A DNA stretch of 64,000 bases from Rhodococcus rhodochrous (GTDB lineage Bacteria > Actinomycetota > Actinomycetes > Mycobacteriales > Mycobacteriaceae), in assembly GCF_014854695.1 (NCBI RefSeq), contig NZ_CP027557.1, forward strand, positions 1,426,001 to 1,490,000, read 5' to 3'. Position 1 is the first letter of the stretch. Each line of letters opens with the position of its first letter. Positions 17,170-25,502 of this stretch are shown one piece after another. Made by a program: the position numbers and the translations under genes. The notes under the pieces were generated by a model. That model had not been told where the DNA came from and did not search any database. It worked only from the letters and a program-made list of their open reading frames with translations.

Positions 17170-18564
17170 ATGACCTCACCGCACCCCGTCGACGCGCGAC
17201 TGCCGTTCCTCCGGCAGTTCGCGTTCGGCCTCCAGCATGTCCTCATCATGTACACCGGATGCATCACCGTCCCGTTGGTTTTCGGCGCGGCCGTCGGACT
17301 CGACCGCGACACCATCGCGATGCTCATCAGCGCCGACCTGCTGATCGCCGGCCTGATCACCATCGTCCAGAGCCTCGGTGTCGGCAAACTCGTCGGCGTC
17401 CGCCTGCCCATCGTCTGCGGCGCGACCTTCGCAGGTCTGACGCCGATGATCCTCATCGCGAAGGAATACGGCCTGCAGGCCGTCTACGGCTCCATGCTGA
17501 TCGGCGGCATCGTCGGTCTCGCCCTGGCCTGGCCGTTCGCCAGGATCATCCGGTTCTTCCCGCCGCTCGTCACCGGTGCCGTCCTCACCGTCGTCGGTAT
17601 CTCGCTCATCGGCGTGGCAGGTGGGCTGATCGTCGGCACCGACCCGTCGTCTCCCACCTTCGCCTCGCCCACCAACATCGCCCTGGCCGTGCTGGTGATC
17701 GTCGTCGCCGTCGGCTTCCTGTGCCTCGGTCGCGGCATCTGGGCGCAGCTCGGGGTGTTGATCGCCCTCGCGGTCGGCACGGTCGTCGCGGTCCCGCTCG
17801 GCTTGATCGACCTCGGTGGCGTGGCCGGTTCGTCGTGGGTGGGTCTGCCCGCCCCCTTCCACTTCGGCGCACCCGAATTCCCGATCACCGCGGTCGTCGC
17901 CATGAGCATCGTCATGGCGGTGGTCTTCGCCGAATCCACCGCGAGCATGCTCGCCGTCGCCGAGATCACCGGCAAGCGCGTCAGCAAGGGTGACATCGCC
18001 CGCGGACTCGCCGGCGACGGAGCGTCCGCTGTGCTCGCCGGTGTCTTCAACGCCTTCGTCGACACCGTCTTCACCCAGAACGTCGGTGCGGTCGCCACCA
18101 CCCGCGTGTACAGCCGCTACGTCACCGCCACGTCGGGTGTGATCCTCGTGGTCCTCGGGGCGTTGCCGAAGGTGAGCTCGGTGGTCGCGGCGCTGCCGAA
18201 GCCGGTCGTCGGCGGTGTCGGCCTGATCCTGTTCGCCACCGTCGCCCTCGTGGGCATCAACACACTGCGTTCGGTGGACCTGTCCGACCGCATCAACTCC
18301 ACGATCGCCGCCGTCGCGGTGGGTGTGGGTCTGTTGCCGGAACTCGCCGAGGGCATGTTCGAGCGCTTCCCGTCCGCCGCGCAGATCCTGCTCGGCAGCG
18401 GCATCACGCTCGCCGCAATCGCGGCGTTCTCGTTGAACCTGCTGTTCAACCACACTCGTCTCGGGACACTGGCTCGCGCGTCCCGGTCCGGCACGCCGGC
18501 CCCCGTCACCTCGGCCGGTACCACCTCTCCCCACGGAGTTGCCCATGAACCAGTCGCCGTCTGA
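17170..18564 (+). CDS. NCS2-family uracil/xanthine permease
   Basis: A 464-residue membrane protein with about 14 hydrophobic segments. The early FAFGLQHVLIMYTGCITVPL is the NCS2 TM1 motif with the transport His, VFAESTASMLAVAEITGK carries the substrate-binding Glu of TM8, and FVDTVFTQNVGAVATTRVYSRYV is the TM10 NAT signature (QNVG with following Thr). This QNxG form is typical of xanthine/urate rather than uracil carriers. Import of xanthine or urate fits the purine operon; allantoin is less likely for this family. An RBS GGGAG precedes the ATG. The C-terminal 20 codons overlap the next gene's start. Confidence 0.92.
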   Translation: MTSPHPVDARLPFLRQFAFGLQHVLIMYTGCITVPLVFGAAVGLDRDTIAMLISADLLIAGLITIVQSLGVGKLVGVRLPIVCGATFAGLTPMILIAKEYGLQAVYGSMLIGGIVGLALAWPFARIIRFFPPLVTGAVLTVVGISLIGVAGGLIVGTDPSSPTFASPTNIALAVLVIVVAVGFLCLGRGIWAQLGVLIALAVGTVVAVPLGLIDLGGVAGSSWVGLPAPFHFGAPEFPITAVVAMSIVMAVVFAESTASMLAVAEITGKRVSKGDIARGLAGDGASAVLAGVFNAFVDTVFTQNVGAVATTRVYSRYVTATSGVILVVLGALPKVSSVVAALPKPVVGGVGLILFATVALVGINTLRSVDLSDRINSTIAAVAVGVGLLPELAEGMFERFPSAAQILLGSGITLAAIAAFSLNLLFNHTRLGTLARASRSGTPAPVTSAGTTSPHGVAHEPVAV

Positions 18565-19630
18565 CGCCTTCGTCGTTCCCGCCGTCGACATCGGCCCGTA
18601 CGTCCGGGCCGGCGGTGACATCGGCCCGTACGTCCGGGCCGGCGAGGATGCCGAACGCGCCCGTGTCGCCCGTGAGATCGACGAAGCCTGCAGCCGTGTG
18701 GGATTCGTCCAGATCCTCGGGCACGGCATACCCGATCCGGTGGTCGACGGCCTCACCGGCGCCCTCGACGACTTCTTCGGTCTGCCGATGGACGACAAGC
18801 AGCAGTACCGGGTGGTCGGCGCGAACCGCGGATACAGCCCGCCCAAGAGCGAGTCGCTGAGCCTGAGCCTCGGCGTCGAATCCGCCAGCCGCATGAACGA
18901 TTTCTTCGAGGCATACAACGTCGGCGTGGAGGCCCGGTCGTTCCCCCACCTGGACCTGTCGGAGGACGACTACGGACTCAACGTCTGGCCCGACGTCCCC
19001 GGTTTCGAGGACCGCGTGCAGACCTATTTCATCGAGGCCTCGCGGGTCGCGCGGACCCTCACCCGGATCTTCGCCGACGCGCTCGGGCAGGCTCCCGACT
19101 ACTTCGAACAGCTCACCGACCACTCGATCGACGTGTTGCGCATGAACAACTACGCGCTGCCCGAGGGCACCGTCGACCTCGACGGCGACCTCACCGGCAT
19201 GGGTGAGCACACCGACTTCGGGATCGTCACCGTGCTGTGGGCCGACCGGGTCGCAGGGCTGCAAGTGCTCGGGTCCGACGGAATCTGGCACGACGTCGAA
19301 CCGCTGCCTGGGGCTCTGCTCGTCAATCTCGGTGATCTCACCGCCCGCATCACCGACGACCGGTGGATGTCGACGCTGCACCGCGTCAAGCCACCGATCG
19401 TCGACGGTCGTATCCGACGCCGTCGTTCGGTGGCGTTCTTCCACGACGGCAACGTCGACGCGGTGGTCTCCACCCTGCCCGAATATGCGGGCCCGGAGCC
19501 CTACGAACCCATCCTGATCCGCGATCACATCAAGGCCAAGCTCGCCGGGTCGCGGCACGGCAAGGCCAACACCGCTGCTGTGCGCGAAGCCGCCCGTGTG
19601 CTGGCGGCGACGGGGGAGAACCGCGCGTGA
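18545..19630 (+). CDS. 2-oxoglutarate/Fe(II)-dependent oxygenase of the isopenicillin-N-synthase family
   Basis: A 361-residue cytosolic dioxygenase. The N-terminal DIOX_N region (about 12-130) includes ACSRVGFVQILGHGIPD; the 2OG-FeII_Oxy core has the facial triad His222-x-Asp224 (GEHTDFGIVTVL), distal His279 (TLHRVKPP), and the 2OG-binding RRSVAFF. This family hydroxylates or rearranges small molecules; a xanthine- or pyrimidine-type substrate is suggested only by context. The ATG at 18545 with GGAG upstream overlaps the permease by 20 bp, so coexpression is likely. Near the N-terminus a 10-residue unit DIGPYVRAG(G/E) is duplicated in tandem (18587-18643). Confidence 0.88.
   Translation: MNQSPSDAFVVPAVDIGPYVRAGGDIGPYVRAGEDAERARVAREIDEACSRVGFVQILGHGIPDPVVDGLTGALDDFFGLPMDDKQQYRVVGANRGYSPPKSESLSLSLGVESASRMNDFFEAYNVGVEARSFPHLDLSEDDYGLNVWPDVPGFEDRVQTYFIEASRVARTLTRIFADALGQAPDYFEQLTDHSIDVLRMNNYALPEGTVDLDGDLTGMGEHTDFGIVTVLWADRVAGLQVLGSDGIWHDVEPLPGALLVNLGDLTARITDDRWMSTLHRVKPPIVDGRIRRRRSVAFFHDGNVDAVVSTLPEYAGPEPYEPILIRDHIKAKLAGSRHGKANTAAVREAARVLAATGENRA
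18587..18643 (+). repeat. Tandem in-frame duplication inside the oxygenase gene
   Basis: A 27-bp sequence at 18587-18613 is repeated exactly at 18617-18643, period 30 bp. It encodes DIGPYVRAG twice. Exact identity at third positions means a recent duplication or gene conversion, lengthening the N-terminal loop by ten residues. Confidence 0.9.
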
Positions 19631-20364
19631 GTCATGTCGTGCTCGTGCACGGCGCGTGGGCCGGAAGCTGGGTGTGGGACACGCTGCTCGAACCGTTCCG
19701 CCGGTCCGGGCACGTCCCACACCCGCTCGCGCTTCCCGGTGTCGGATCATGGGGCGCCGACGACGTGACGCTCGACGACGTCGCCGCGGTCGTGGCCGAC
19801 CACGTTGCCGGACTGGATGGCCCTGTGATCCTCGTCGGTCATTCCGGTGGTGGCATCGTCGTCACGCAGGTCGCGGAGATGCTGCCGGAACGTGTCGCCG
19901 GGGTCGCCTACATGGCGGGGATGATGCTCCCGTCCGGGGTCGACTTCGGGATGCTCTGTGACGGAATCGGTCTCGAAGCGCCGGTGGGTATCTCGCGGTG
20001 GCTCGAACCCACCGACGACGGTCGCGGCACGATCGTGCCCCCGGAGGCCGGCGCCGCGGTGTTCTTCCACGAGACGGATGCGGCCGACGCGATCGGTGCC
20101 GCACGCCGACTCGTGCCGCAACTCGAAACCGCCCGGCTCATGGCACCCAGCTGGACGCCGGAACGGTTCGGGCGCCTGCCGCGCCTGTACATCGAAGCGA
20201 CACTGGACCGTTCGGTTCCCCTCGTCACCCAGCGGGCGATGCAACGCCTCACCCCGGGTGCGCAAGTCGTGTCGCTCGAGTCCGACCATGCACCACAGCT
20301 GTCCGCCCGCGACGACCTCGCGGCGGCACTGGTGGAGTGGTGCACCGAGCGCGTCCGGACATAG
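19627..20364 (+). CDS. Alpha/beta hydrolase (esterase-like)
   Basis: A 245-residue hydrolase. SHVVLVHGAWAGSWVWDTLL carries the oxyanion HG motif, LVGHSGGGIVVTQVAE the nucleophile elbow (Ser in GHSGG), and SDHAPQLSARDDLAAAL the catalytic His. The pattern LVHGAWxGxWxW and GHSxGG is that of the EstC / salicylate-esterase-like group, which cleave esters or amides of small molecules. The substrate is unknown. GTG overlaps the oxygenase stop in GTGA, so the two are coupled and probably act on consecutive intermediates. A strong hairpin follows. Confidence 0.88.
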   Translation: MSHVVLVHGAWAGSWVWDTLLEPFRRSGHVPHPLALPGVGSWGADDVTLDDVAAVVADHVAGLDGPVILVGHSGGGIVVTQVAEMLPERVAGVAYMAGMMLPSGVDFGMLCDGIGLEAPVGISRWLEPTDDGRGTIVPPEAGAAVFFHETDAADAIGAARRLVPQLETARLMAPSWTPERFGRLPRLYIEATLDRSVPLVTQRAMQRLTPGAQVVSLESDHAPQLSARDDLAAALVEWCTERVRT

Positions 20365-20380
20365 GCCGGATCTACGGAAC

Positions 20381-20434
20381 GAGACCGACGTTGTGTGCGA
20401 TTTCCAGCCGGAAATCGCACACAACACCGGTCTC
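20381..20434. terminator. Strong bidirectional hairpin between converging purine operons
   Basis: The inner stem is perfect: GTTGTGTGCGATTTCC (20390-20405), loop AGCC, GGAAATCGCACACAAC (20410-20425). Flanking GAGACCGAC (20381-20389) and ACCGGTCTC (20426-20434) extend it with minor mismatch. It lies between the hydrolase gene and the xanthine dehydrogenase gene, both ending here. Confidence 0.85.
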
Positions 20435-20446
20435 GGCGGATCGGTC

Positions 20447-23143
20447 TCACTGCATGAGGCGCCAGATGCGGTCGCGGGAGAGCGGCAGCTCGTGCGGCCG
20501 CACCCCGATGGCGTTGCGCACGGCGTTCGCCAGCGCCGGGGCGACCGGATTGAACGGGGCCTCGCTCATCGACTTCGCGCCCATGGGGCCGAGTTCGTCG
20601 TAGGTGTCGGCGAAGTAGACCTCGGTACGCGGGACGTCCGCGAACTGCGGAATGTGGTAGTTGCGCAACGCATCCGTCGTCACGCGACCCGCGTCGTCGG
20701 TGATGATCTCCTCGTACATCGACGCACCGAGCGCCTGCGCAGCGCCGCCTTCGATCTGCCCGCGGCACTGCTCGGGGTTGAGGACGGTGCCGGCATCGGC
20801 GGCCTGGACCGAGCGGAGGATCCGCACCTCGCCGGTACGGGTGTCGACGGCGACGCGGAATGCCTGCACGTTGAACGACAGCGACCGCGGCAGACCGCCG
20901 TGCCGGCCCTCGGCGCGCAACCGGCCACCCGCGACCTGCAGCAGCTCACTGGGAGGAACGAGACGATCGCCGCACCGCACGCCGTCGGCCTGCAGTTCGG
21001 CCTGCTCCGGGTCGAGGCCGGTCAGCTCCGCAGCGGCCTTGGTCATGCTGCGTCGCAGTTCGTGGGAGGCTGCCAGCAGGGCCTTCGACGCGACGACCGT
21101 GCCCGACGAACCGAACGCGCCGGTGTCGTGAGTGGTGACGTCGGTGTCGGACTGGTGGACGACGATCCGGTCGGGGGTGGTGCCGAGCGCGGTGGCCGCG
21201 ATCTGGGTGTGGACGGTGGTGGTGCCGTTGCCGAACTCCGCCGTGCCCACCCGGGCGAGATACCGGCCGTCGGGCAGAAGTTCGATCGACACCTCGGAGA
21301 TGTGCCCGTTGGGTGGGTTGGTCGCGATCATCGCGAGCGCCATGCCCTCGCCGATCCGCCAGTGATCACCCGTCGGCGCGGGCCGGCCACCCGTGCGCGC
21401 CATCGCCCGTTCGGCAAGATCGAGGCACTCGTCGAGTCCGTAGCTGCCGTACGTCAGGTCGGCGCCCTCGGGATGCGCGGCAACCAGCGGGTCTCCCGGC
21501 ACGATGATGTTGCGGCGCCGGAACTCGTACGGATCGATGCCGAGTTTTCCGGCGAGTTCGTCCATGGCCGACTCCACGGCGAAGATCACCTGGCCGAGGC
21601 CGTAGCCGCGAAAGGCACCCGACGGCCGGTTGTTCGTGTACACGGATTCGGCGTCGACGCGCTTGTTCGGGCACCGGTACACCGCGATCGACTCTGTGCA
21701 GCCGTGGAACATCACCCCGGGGCTGTGGTTGCCGTAGGCGCCCGCATCGGCGAGCACGTCGATCGCGAGGGCGGTGAGGACACCGTCGGCGTCGGCGGCG
21801 AGGGTGACGTCGACTCGCATGGGATGCCGGCACGGAGCGACGGTGAGCTGATCGGAGCGGGTGAACTCCCACTGCACCGGGCGCCCCGTCTTCAGGACCG
21901 CCGCCGCGACGACATCCTCGACCAGCATCTCCTGCTTGGCACCGAAACCGCCGCCCACCCGGGCCGTGTGCACGCGCACCCGATCCCGGTCGAGTCCGAA
22001 GATGTGGCACAACTCGTCGCGCACCAGGAAAGGCACCTGTGTGGAACTGCGGATGACGAGCCGACCGGTCTCGTCGAGATGCCCGATGGCTCCGTGTGTT
22101 TCGAGGTGGGTGTGCTGGACGCGGTGAGTCTGCCAGCGTCCCTGCACCACCGCCGCAGCGGAGGCGACCGCCGCGTCGACGTCCCCGCTGCTGCCGTGGA
22201 TCGCGGCGACGACGTTGCGTCCGGGATCGGCGATGCGCGCGTCGGCGGACTTGTCGGCGTGCAGGAGGGGAGCCCCGGGTTGCCGGGCCTCGTCGGGATC
22301 GAGGACGAAGGGCAGTTCCTCGTACTCGACGTGGATCGACGCGAGCGCCTGGTGCGCGATCGCCGGGCTCTCGGCGACCACCGCGGCGACCCGCTGTCCC
22401 CGGAAGCGCACGACCCGGTCGAACAGGTAGGTGTCGTCGGGATCGTCGTTGCGGTTCTCGTGACGTGCGGTCGAATAGGCGGTGGCCGGCGCGTCACGGT
22501 GGTACAGCACCGCGTGGACACCGGGGAGTGCCTCGGCGGCCGAGACGTCGACGGAGAGGATGCGCGCATGGGTGTGCGGGCTGCCGAGGACGGCGATGTG
22601 CAGCAGGCCCTCGACGGTGGTGTCGAGGGTGTACGGCTCGGTGCCGCTGACGACACGCGTCGCGGCCGGCGCGCGCTGCGAGCGACCGCATGAGGGGCCT
22701 TCGACCTGTTCGACGTTGGTGCGCGACCGCAGGGCGTCCTCGATCGAACGGTAGCCGGTGCACCGGCACAGGTTGCCCTTCAAACGTTTCGGCAGGTCGT
22801 CGAGATCCTCGTCGGTGAAGGTGGACGCGGTGACGATCATGCCTGCGGTGCAGAAGCCGCATTGGAAACCGGCGGCGTCGGCGAATCGCTGTTGGACGGG
22901 ATGCAGGTCGTCGGGGGTGCCCAGTCCGGCGACCGTGGTGACCTCGCGGCCCTCGACCCGCACGGCCGGGACCACGCACGAGTGGACGGGTTCGCCGTCG
23001 AGCAGGACCGAGCACGCGCCGCAATCGCCGGCGTCGCAGCCCTTCTTGACCTCGAAGTGTTCGGTCTCGCGCAGCAGGGTGCGCAGGCACTGGCCGGGCC
23101 GGGGGTCGACGTCGCGTTCGCGGCCGTTGACGGTGAGTTTCAC
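20447..23143 (-). CDS. Xanthine dehydrogenase, fused [2Fe-2S] and molybdenum-binding subunit
   Basis: An 898-residue protein. The N-terminal plant-type ferredoxin cluster uses Cys36, 41, 44 and 56 (GCDAGDCGACSV, VHSC); the second cluster uses Cys95, 98, 126 and 128 (QCGFCTAG, NLCRCTGYR). A short linker rich in low-complexity residues leads to the Mo-hydroxylase domain with ARVGGGFGAKQE, PSGAFRGYGLGQ and the moco-proximal GxxxEAPFNPVAPALANA. It oxidises hypoxanthine/xanthine to urate, with electrons passing via the FAD subunit. In many bacteria the Fe-S part is separate or joined to FAD; here it is joined to Mo. The GTG start overlaps the stop of the FAD gene. Confidence 0.9.
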   Translation of the reverse strand: MKLTVNGRERDVDPRPGQCLRTLLRETEHFEVKKGCDAGDCGACSVLLDGEPVHSCVVPAVRVEGREVTTVAGLGTPDDLHPVQQRFADAAGFQCGFCTAGMIVTASTFTDEDLDDLPKRLKGNLCRCTGYRSIEDALRSRTNVEQVEGPSCGRSQRAPAATRVVSGTEPYTLDTTVEGLLHIAVLGSPHTHARILSVDVSAAEALPGVHAVLYHRDAPATAYSTARHENRNDDPDDTYLFDRVVRFRGQRVAAVVAESPAIAHQALASIHVEYEELPFVLDPDEARQPGAPLLHADKSADARIADPGRNVVAAIHGSSGDVDAAVASAAAVVQGRWQTHRVQHTHLETHGAIGHLDETGRLVIRSSTQVPFLVRDELCHIFGLDRDRVRVHTARVGGGFGAKQEMLVEDVVAAAVLKTGRPVQWEFTRSDQLTVAPCRHPMRVDVTLAADADGVLTALAIDVLADAGAYGNHSPGVMFHGCTESIAVYRCPNKRVDAESVYTNNRPSGAFRGYGLGQVIFAVESAMDELAGKLGIDPYEFRRRNIIVPGDPLVAAHPEGADLTYGSYGLDECLDLAERAMARTGGRPAPTGDHWRIGEGMALAMIATNPPNGHISEVSIELLPDGRYLARVGTAEFGNGTTTVHTQIAATALGTTPDRIVVHQSDTDVTTHDTGAFGSSGTVVASKALLAASHELRRSMTKAAAELTGLDPEQAELQADGVRCGDRLVPPSELLQVAGGRLRAEGRHGGLPRSLSFNVQAFRVAVDTRTGEVRILRSVQAADAGTVLNPEQCRGQIEGGAAQALGASMYEEIITDDAGRVTTDALRNYHIPQFADVPRTEVYFADTYDELGPMGAKSMSEAPFNPVAPALANAVRNAIGVRPHELPLSRDRIWRLMQ

Positions 23144-23991
23144 GGCTGGACCTCCGTATTCGACAGCGCAGCATTCGACAGCTCGGTGCGGATCTCTTCG
23201 GCGAGAATCGCGGTGACGGCACGTCGCCAGTCGGCGGCGCCATGCGCATCGGCGTAGTAGCTCGTTGCCGGGACGAGACGGGCCAGTGCGTCGGACAACG
23301 CCTGTGCCGACGGGATCTCCGTGAACCGCAGGAGACAGGGACGCACCGTCGACGCGGTGATCGACAGCGTGACACTGCCGTCGTCGTCGCGGCGCCCGAT
23401 CACGACCGCTCCCGAGCGCCCCAGCGGCGACAGGGCGATCTTGCGGAAGGCCGTGCGGGAATTCAGAGCATGCAACGGGATCCGGATGCTCCGCAGGAGC
23501 TCTCCGGGTGCGAGGGCGTTGGAGGCGACTCCGAGAACGAAATCGGCCACCGGGATCCGCCGTTCGCCGCCGTCGATCGTCCAGATCACCGCGTCCGCGT
23601 CGAGCGCGGTCGCCAGCGAGATCATGGCGCCGGCGGGGAAGGACAGGCAGATGTTGCCACCGACCGTGGCGCGCTTCCAGATCTTCCACGACGCCAGCAA
23701 CGCCTCGGCGCACTGCCGGAACAGCGGTGCCGCACACCATTCCGGTTCGTCCGAGAGTGCAGCCAGGCGTTCGACCGTGCAGGTCGCGGCGATCTCCAGG
23801 GCGTCGGGATGCCGGGTCACCGCGGGCCAGTCGAGGCCGGACAGATCCACGAGTCGGTGCAGGTGCGGTTGCGGTTCGGAGAACAGCCAGGTGCCGCCGC
23901 CGAGCGGGGCCGCGCCGTCCTCGAAGGTCAGATCGGCGCGGTCGCGGGCGATGTCGTAGGCGGTGATGTTGTGCAGATCCATCGCCTTCAC
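23140..23991 (-). CDS. Xanthine dehydrogenase FAD-binding subunit
   Basis: A 283-residue protein of the CO-dehydrogenase/XDH medium-subunit family. The FAD phosphate loop is APLGGGTWLF near residues 28-37, and the second FAD motif is KRATVGGNICLSFPAGAM (a TxGGN signature). It delivers electrons from the Mo/Fe-S partner encoded next to NAD+ or oxygen. The GTG at 23991 overlaps the stop of the deaminase gene (GTGA), and its own stop overlaps the start of the Mo subunit, so the three are coupled. An alternative ATG lies at 23982. Confidence 0.9.
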   Translation of the reverse strand: MKAMDLHNITAYDIARDRADLTFEDGAAPLGGGTWLFSEPQPHLHRLVDLSGLDWPAVTRHPDALEIAATCTVERLAALSDEPEWCAAPLFRQCAEALLASWKIWKRATVGGNICLSFPAGAMISLATALDADAVIWTIDGGERRIPVADFVLGVASNALAPGELLRSIRIPLHALNSRTAFRKIALSPLGRSGAVVIGRRDDDGSVTLSITASTVRPCLLRFTEIPSAQALSDALARLVPATSYYADAHGAADWRRAVTAILAEEIRTELSNAALSNTEVQP

Positions 23992-25361
23992 CCCGCCTTG
24001 GCGACCAGCGCGGCGTGTTCCGCCGCGACCTGCCGTGCCACGACGTCCTCGTCGACGGTGCGGACCTCGTCACGGACGACCACCTCGCGACCGTTGATCA
24101 ACAGCAGTTCGAGAGGCGGGGTGCTGCCGAGGACGAGGGCCGCGACCGGATCGGCGATGCCGGAGTGGGCGAGGCCGTCGATCCGCCACAGCGCCAGATC
24201 GGCGAGCTTGCCGGCCTCGATCGATCCGATCTCGTTCTCGCGCCCGAGGACCCGGGCACCGCCGATGGTGGCGAGTTCGAGGCTCTGCCGCACCGTCATG
24301 GCGCGGGGGCCGCTGCGGGCACGGGCGAACAGGGCGGCGTGGTGGGCCTCTTCGAGCATGCAGCACGACTCGTTGCTCGCGGCACCGTCGACACCGAGGC
24401 CGAGCGGCACGCCCGCGGCGTAGAGGTCGGCGGCGCGGGCGATGCCGGCACCGAGCCGGGCGTTCGAGGTGGGGCAGTGGGCCGCACCCGTACCCGACGC
24501 GGCGAGCACACCGATGTCACGGTCGTCGAGGTGCACCGCGTGCGCGTACCAGACGTCGGGGCCGGTCCAGCCCAGCGACTCCATGTACTGCACGGGCTTG
24601 CATCCGAACTTCTCGAGGCAGAAGTCCTCCTCGTCGAGGGTCTCGGCGAGATGGGTGTGCAGCCGCACCCCGAGGTCGCGGGCGAGCAGCGCGGACTGCT
24701 TCAGCAGCTCGCCGGTCACCGAGAAGGGCGAGCACGGCGCGAGCGCGACCCGCAGCATCGAATCGAACGACGGATCGTGCCAGCGCTCGACGGTCTCGCG
24801 GCTGCCCTCGAGGATCGCGTCGATGTCCTCGACGATGTGATCGGGCGGCAGACCCCCGGCGCTCGCACCGAGGTCCATGGACCCGCGGCAGGGATGGAAG
24901 CGGATACCGACCTCGGCCGCTGCGGCGATCTCCGCGCCGAAGACGTCACCGCCCTCGCGGGGCACGACGTAGTGGTGGTCGGTGCTGGTCGTGCAGCCGG
25001 TGCGCACCAGATGCGCGAGTGCGCCCTTGGCCGCGACGTGCACGGCGTCGGCGTCGATGCCACCCCAGACGGGATAGAGGGTGGTGAGCCATTCGAACAG
25101 CGTGTGGTCGGCGGCGAGCCCACGCGCGATCCATTGGTACAGGTGGTGGTGGGTGTTGATCAGGCCGGGGGTGAGCACGCACCCGGTGCCGTCGACGATC
25201 TGCGCGTCGTCGTAGCCGGTCGGTTCGCCCGACCCGACCGCGACGATCCGGTTGCCGGAGACGACGACATATCCGTCGCGGTGTTCGGCGCGGGCGGCGT
25301 CCATGCTCACCACGTGTGCGCCGCGGATGACGAGCGGCCGGGTGGTGGGATTCGCGTGCAT
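23988..25361 (-). CDS. Guanine/8-oxoguanine-deaminase-type amidohydrolase
   Basis: A 457-residue member of the ATZ/TRZ-like amidohydrolases, which deaminate guanine, 8-oxoguanine or related rings. Metal ligands: His71 and His73 (INTHHHLYQ), His in HTHLAETLDEED, His in YAHAVHLDD, Asp in GLGVDGAASNES. The HHHLYQ motif and SNESCCMLEE are typical of bacterial 8-oxoguanine deaminases rather than GuaD. Its product, xanthine or urate, feeds the two xanthine dehydrogenase genes that follow with stop/start overlaps. The ATG at 25361 has GAGGAG. It is divergent from the PucR gene with 141 bp between. Confidence 0.9.
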   Translation of the reverse strand: MHANPTTRPLVIRGAHVVSMDAARAEHRDGYVVVSGNRIVAVGSGEPTGYDDAQIVDGTGCVLTPGLINTHHHLYQWIARGLAADHTLFEWLTTLYPVWGGIDADAVHVAAKGALAHLVRTGCTTSTDHHYVVPREGGDVFGAEIAAAAEVGIRFHPCRGSMDLGASAGGLPPDHIVEDIDAILEGSRETVERWHDPSFDSMLRVALAPCSPFSVTGELLKQSALLARDLGVRLHTHLAETLDEEDFCLEKFGCKPVQYMESLGWTGPDVWYAHAVHLDDRDIGVLAASGTGAAHCPTSNARLGAGIARAADLYAAGVPLGLGVDGAASNESCCMLEEAHHAALFARARSGPRAMTVRQSLELATIGGARVLGRENEIGSIEAGKLADLALWRIDGLAHSGIADPVAALVLGSTPPLELLLINGREVVVRDEVRTVDEDVVARQVAAEHAALVAKAG

Positions 25362-25407
25362 AGTCGACTCCTCGGATCGTCGGGAGTCTCCAGTCAACTG
25401 CGCCGAA

Positions 25408-25421
25408 CAGATGTACCTCTG
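25408..25421. promoter_or_regulatory. Imperfect palindrome in the pucR/deaminase divergent promoter region
   Basis: CAGATGTACCTCTG is a 12-of-14 match to its own reverse complement and lies in the middle of the 141-bp region between the divergent starts. It is a candidate operator for the PucR regulator; no second copy was found before uraD or allB. Confidence 0.3.
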
Positions 25422-25502
25422 CGGCAGCACGCACGAAACACCTCGGAAATCCGCGGCTCGTACTGTGCGATCGTCCAAGACCGTCACCAGGAGGTGAACA
25501 TC

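Noticed and set aside
20447-24073. A single 1208-residue XDH fusion including the FAD region
   Set aside because: The first 300 residues of that frame are non-coding-looking Arg/His-rich sequence; the FAD subunit is in another frame with good motifs, so the Mo subunit starts at 23143.
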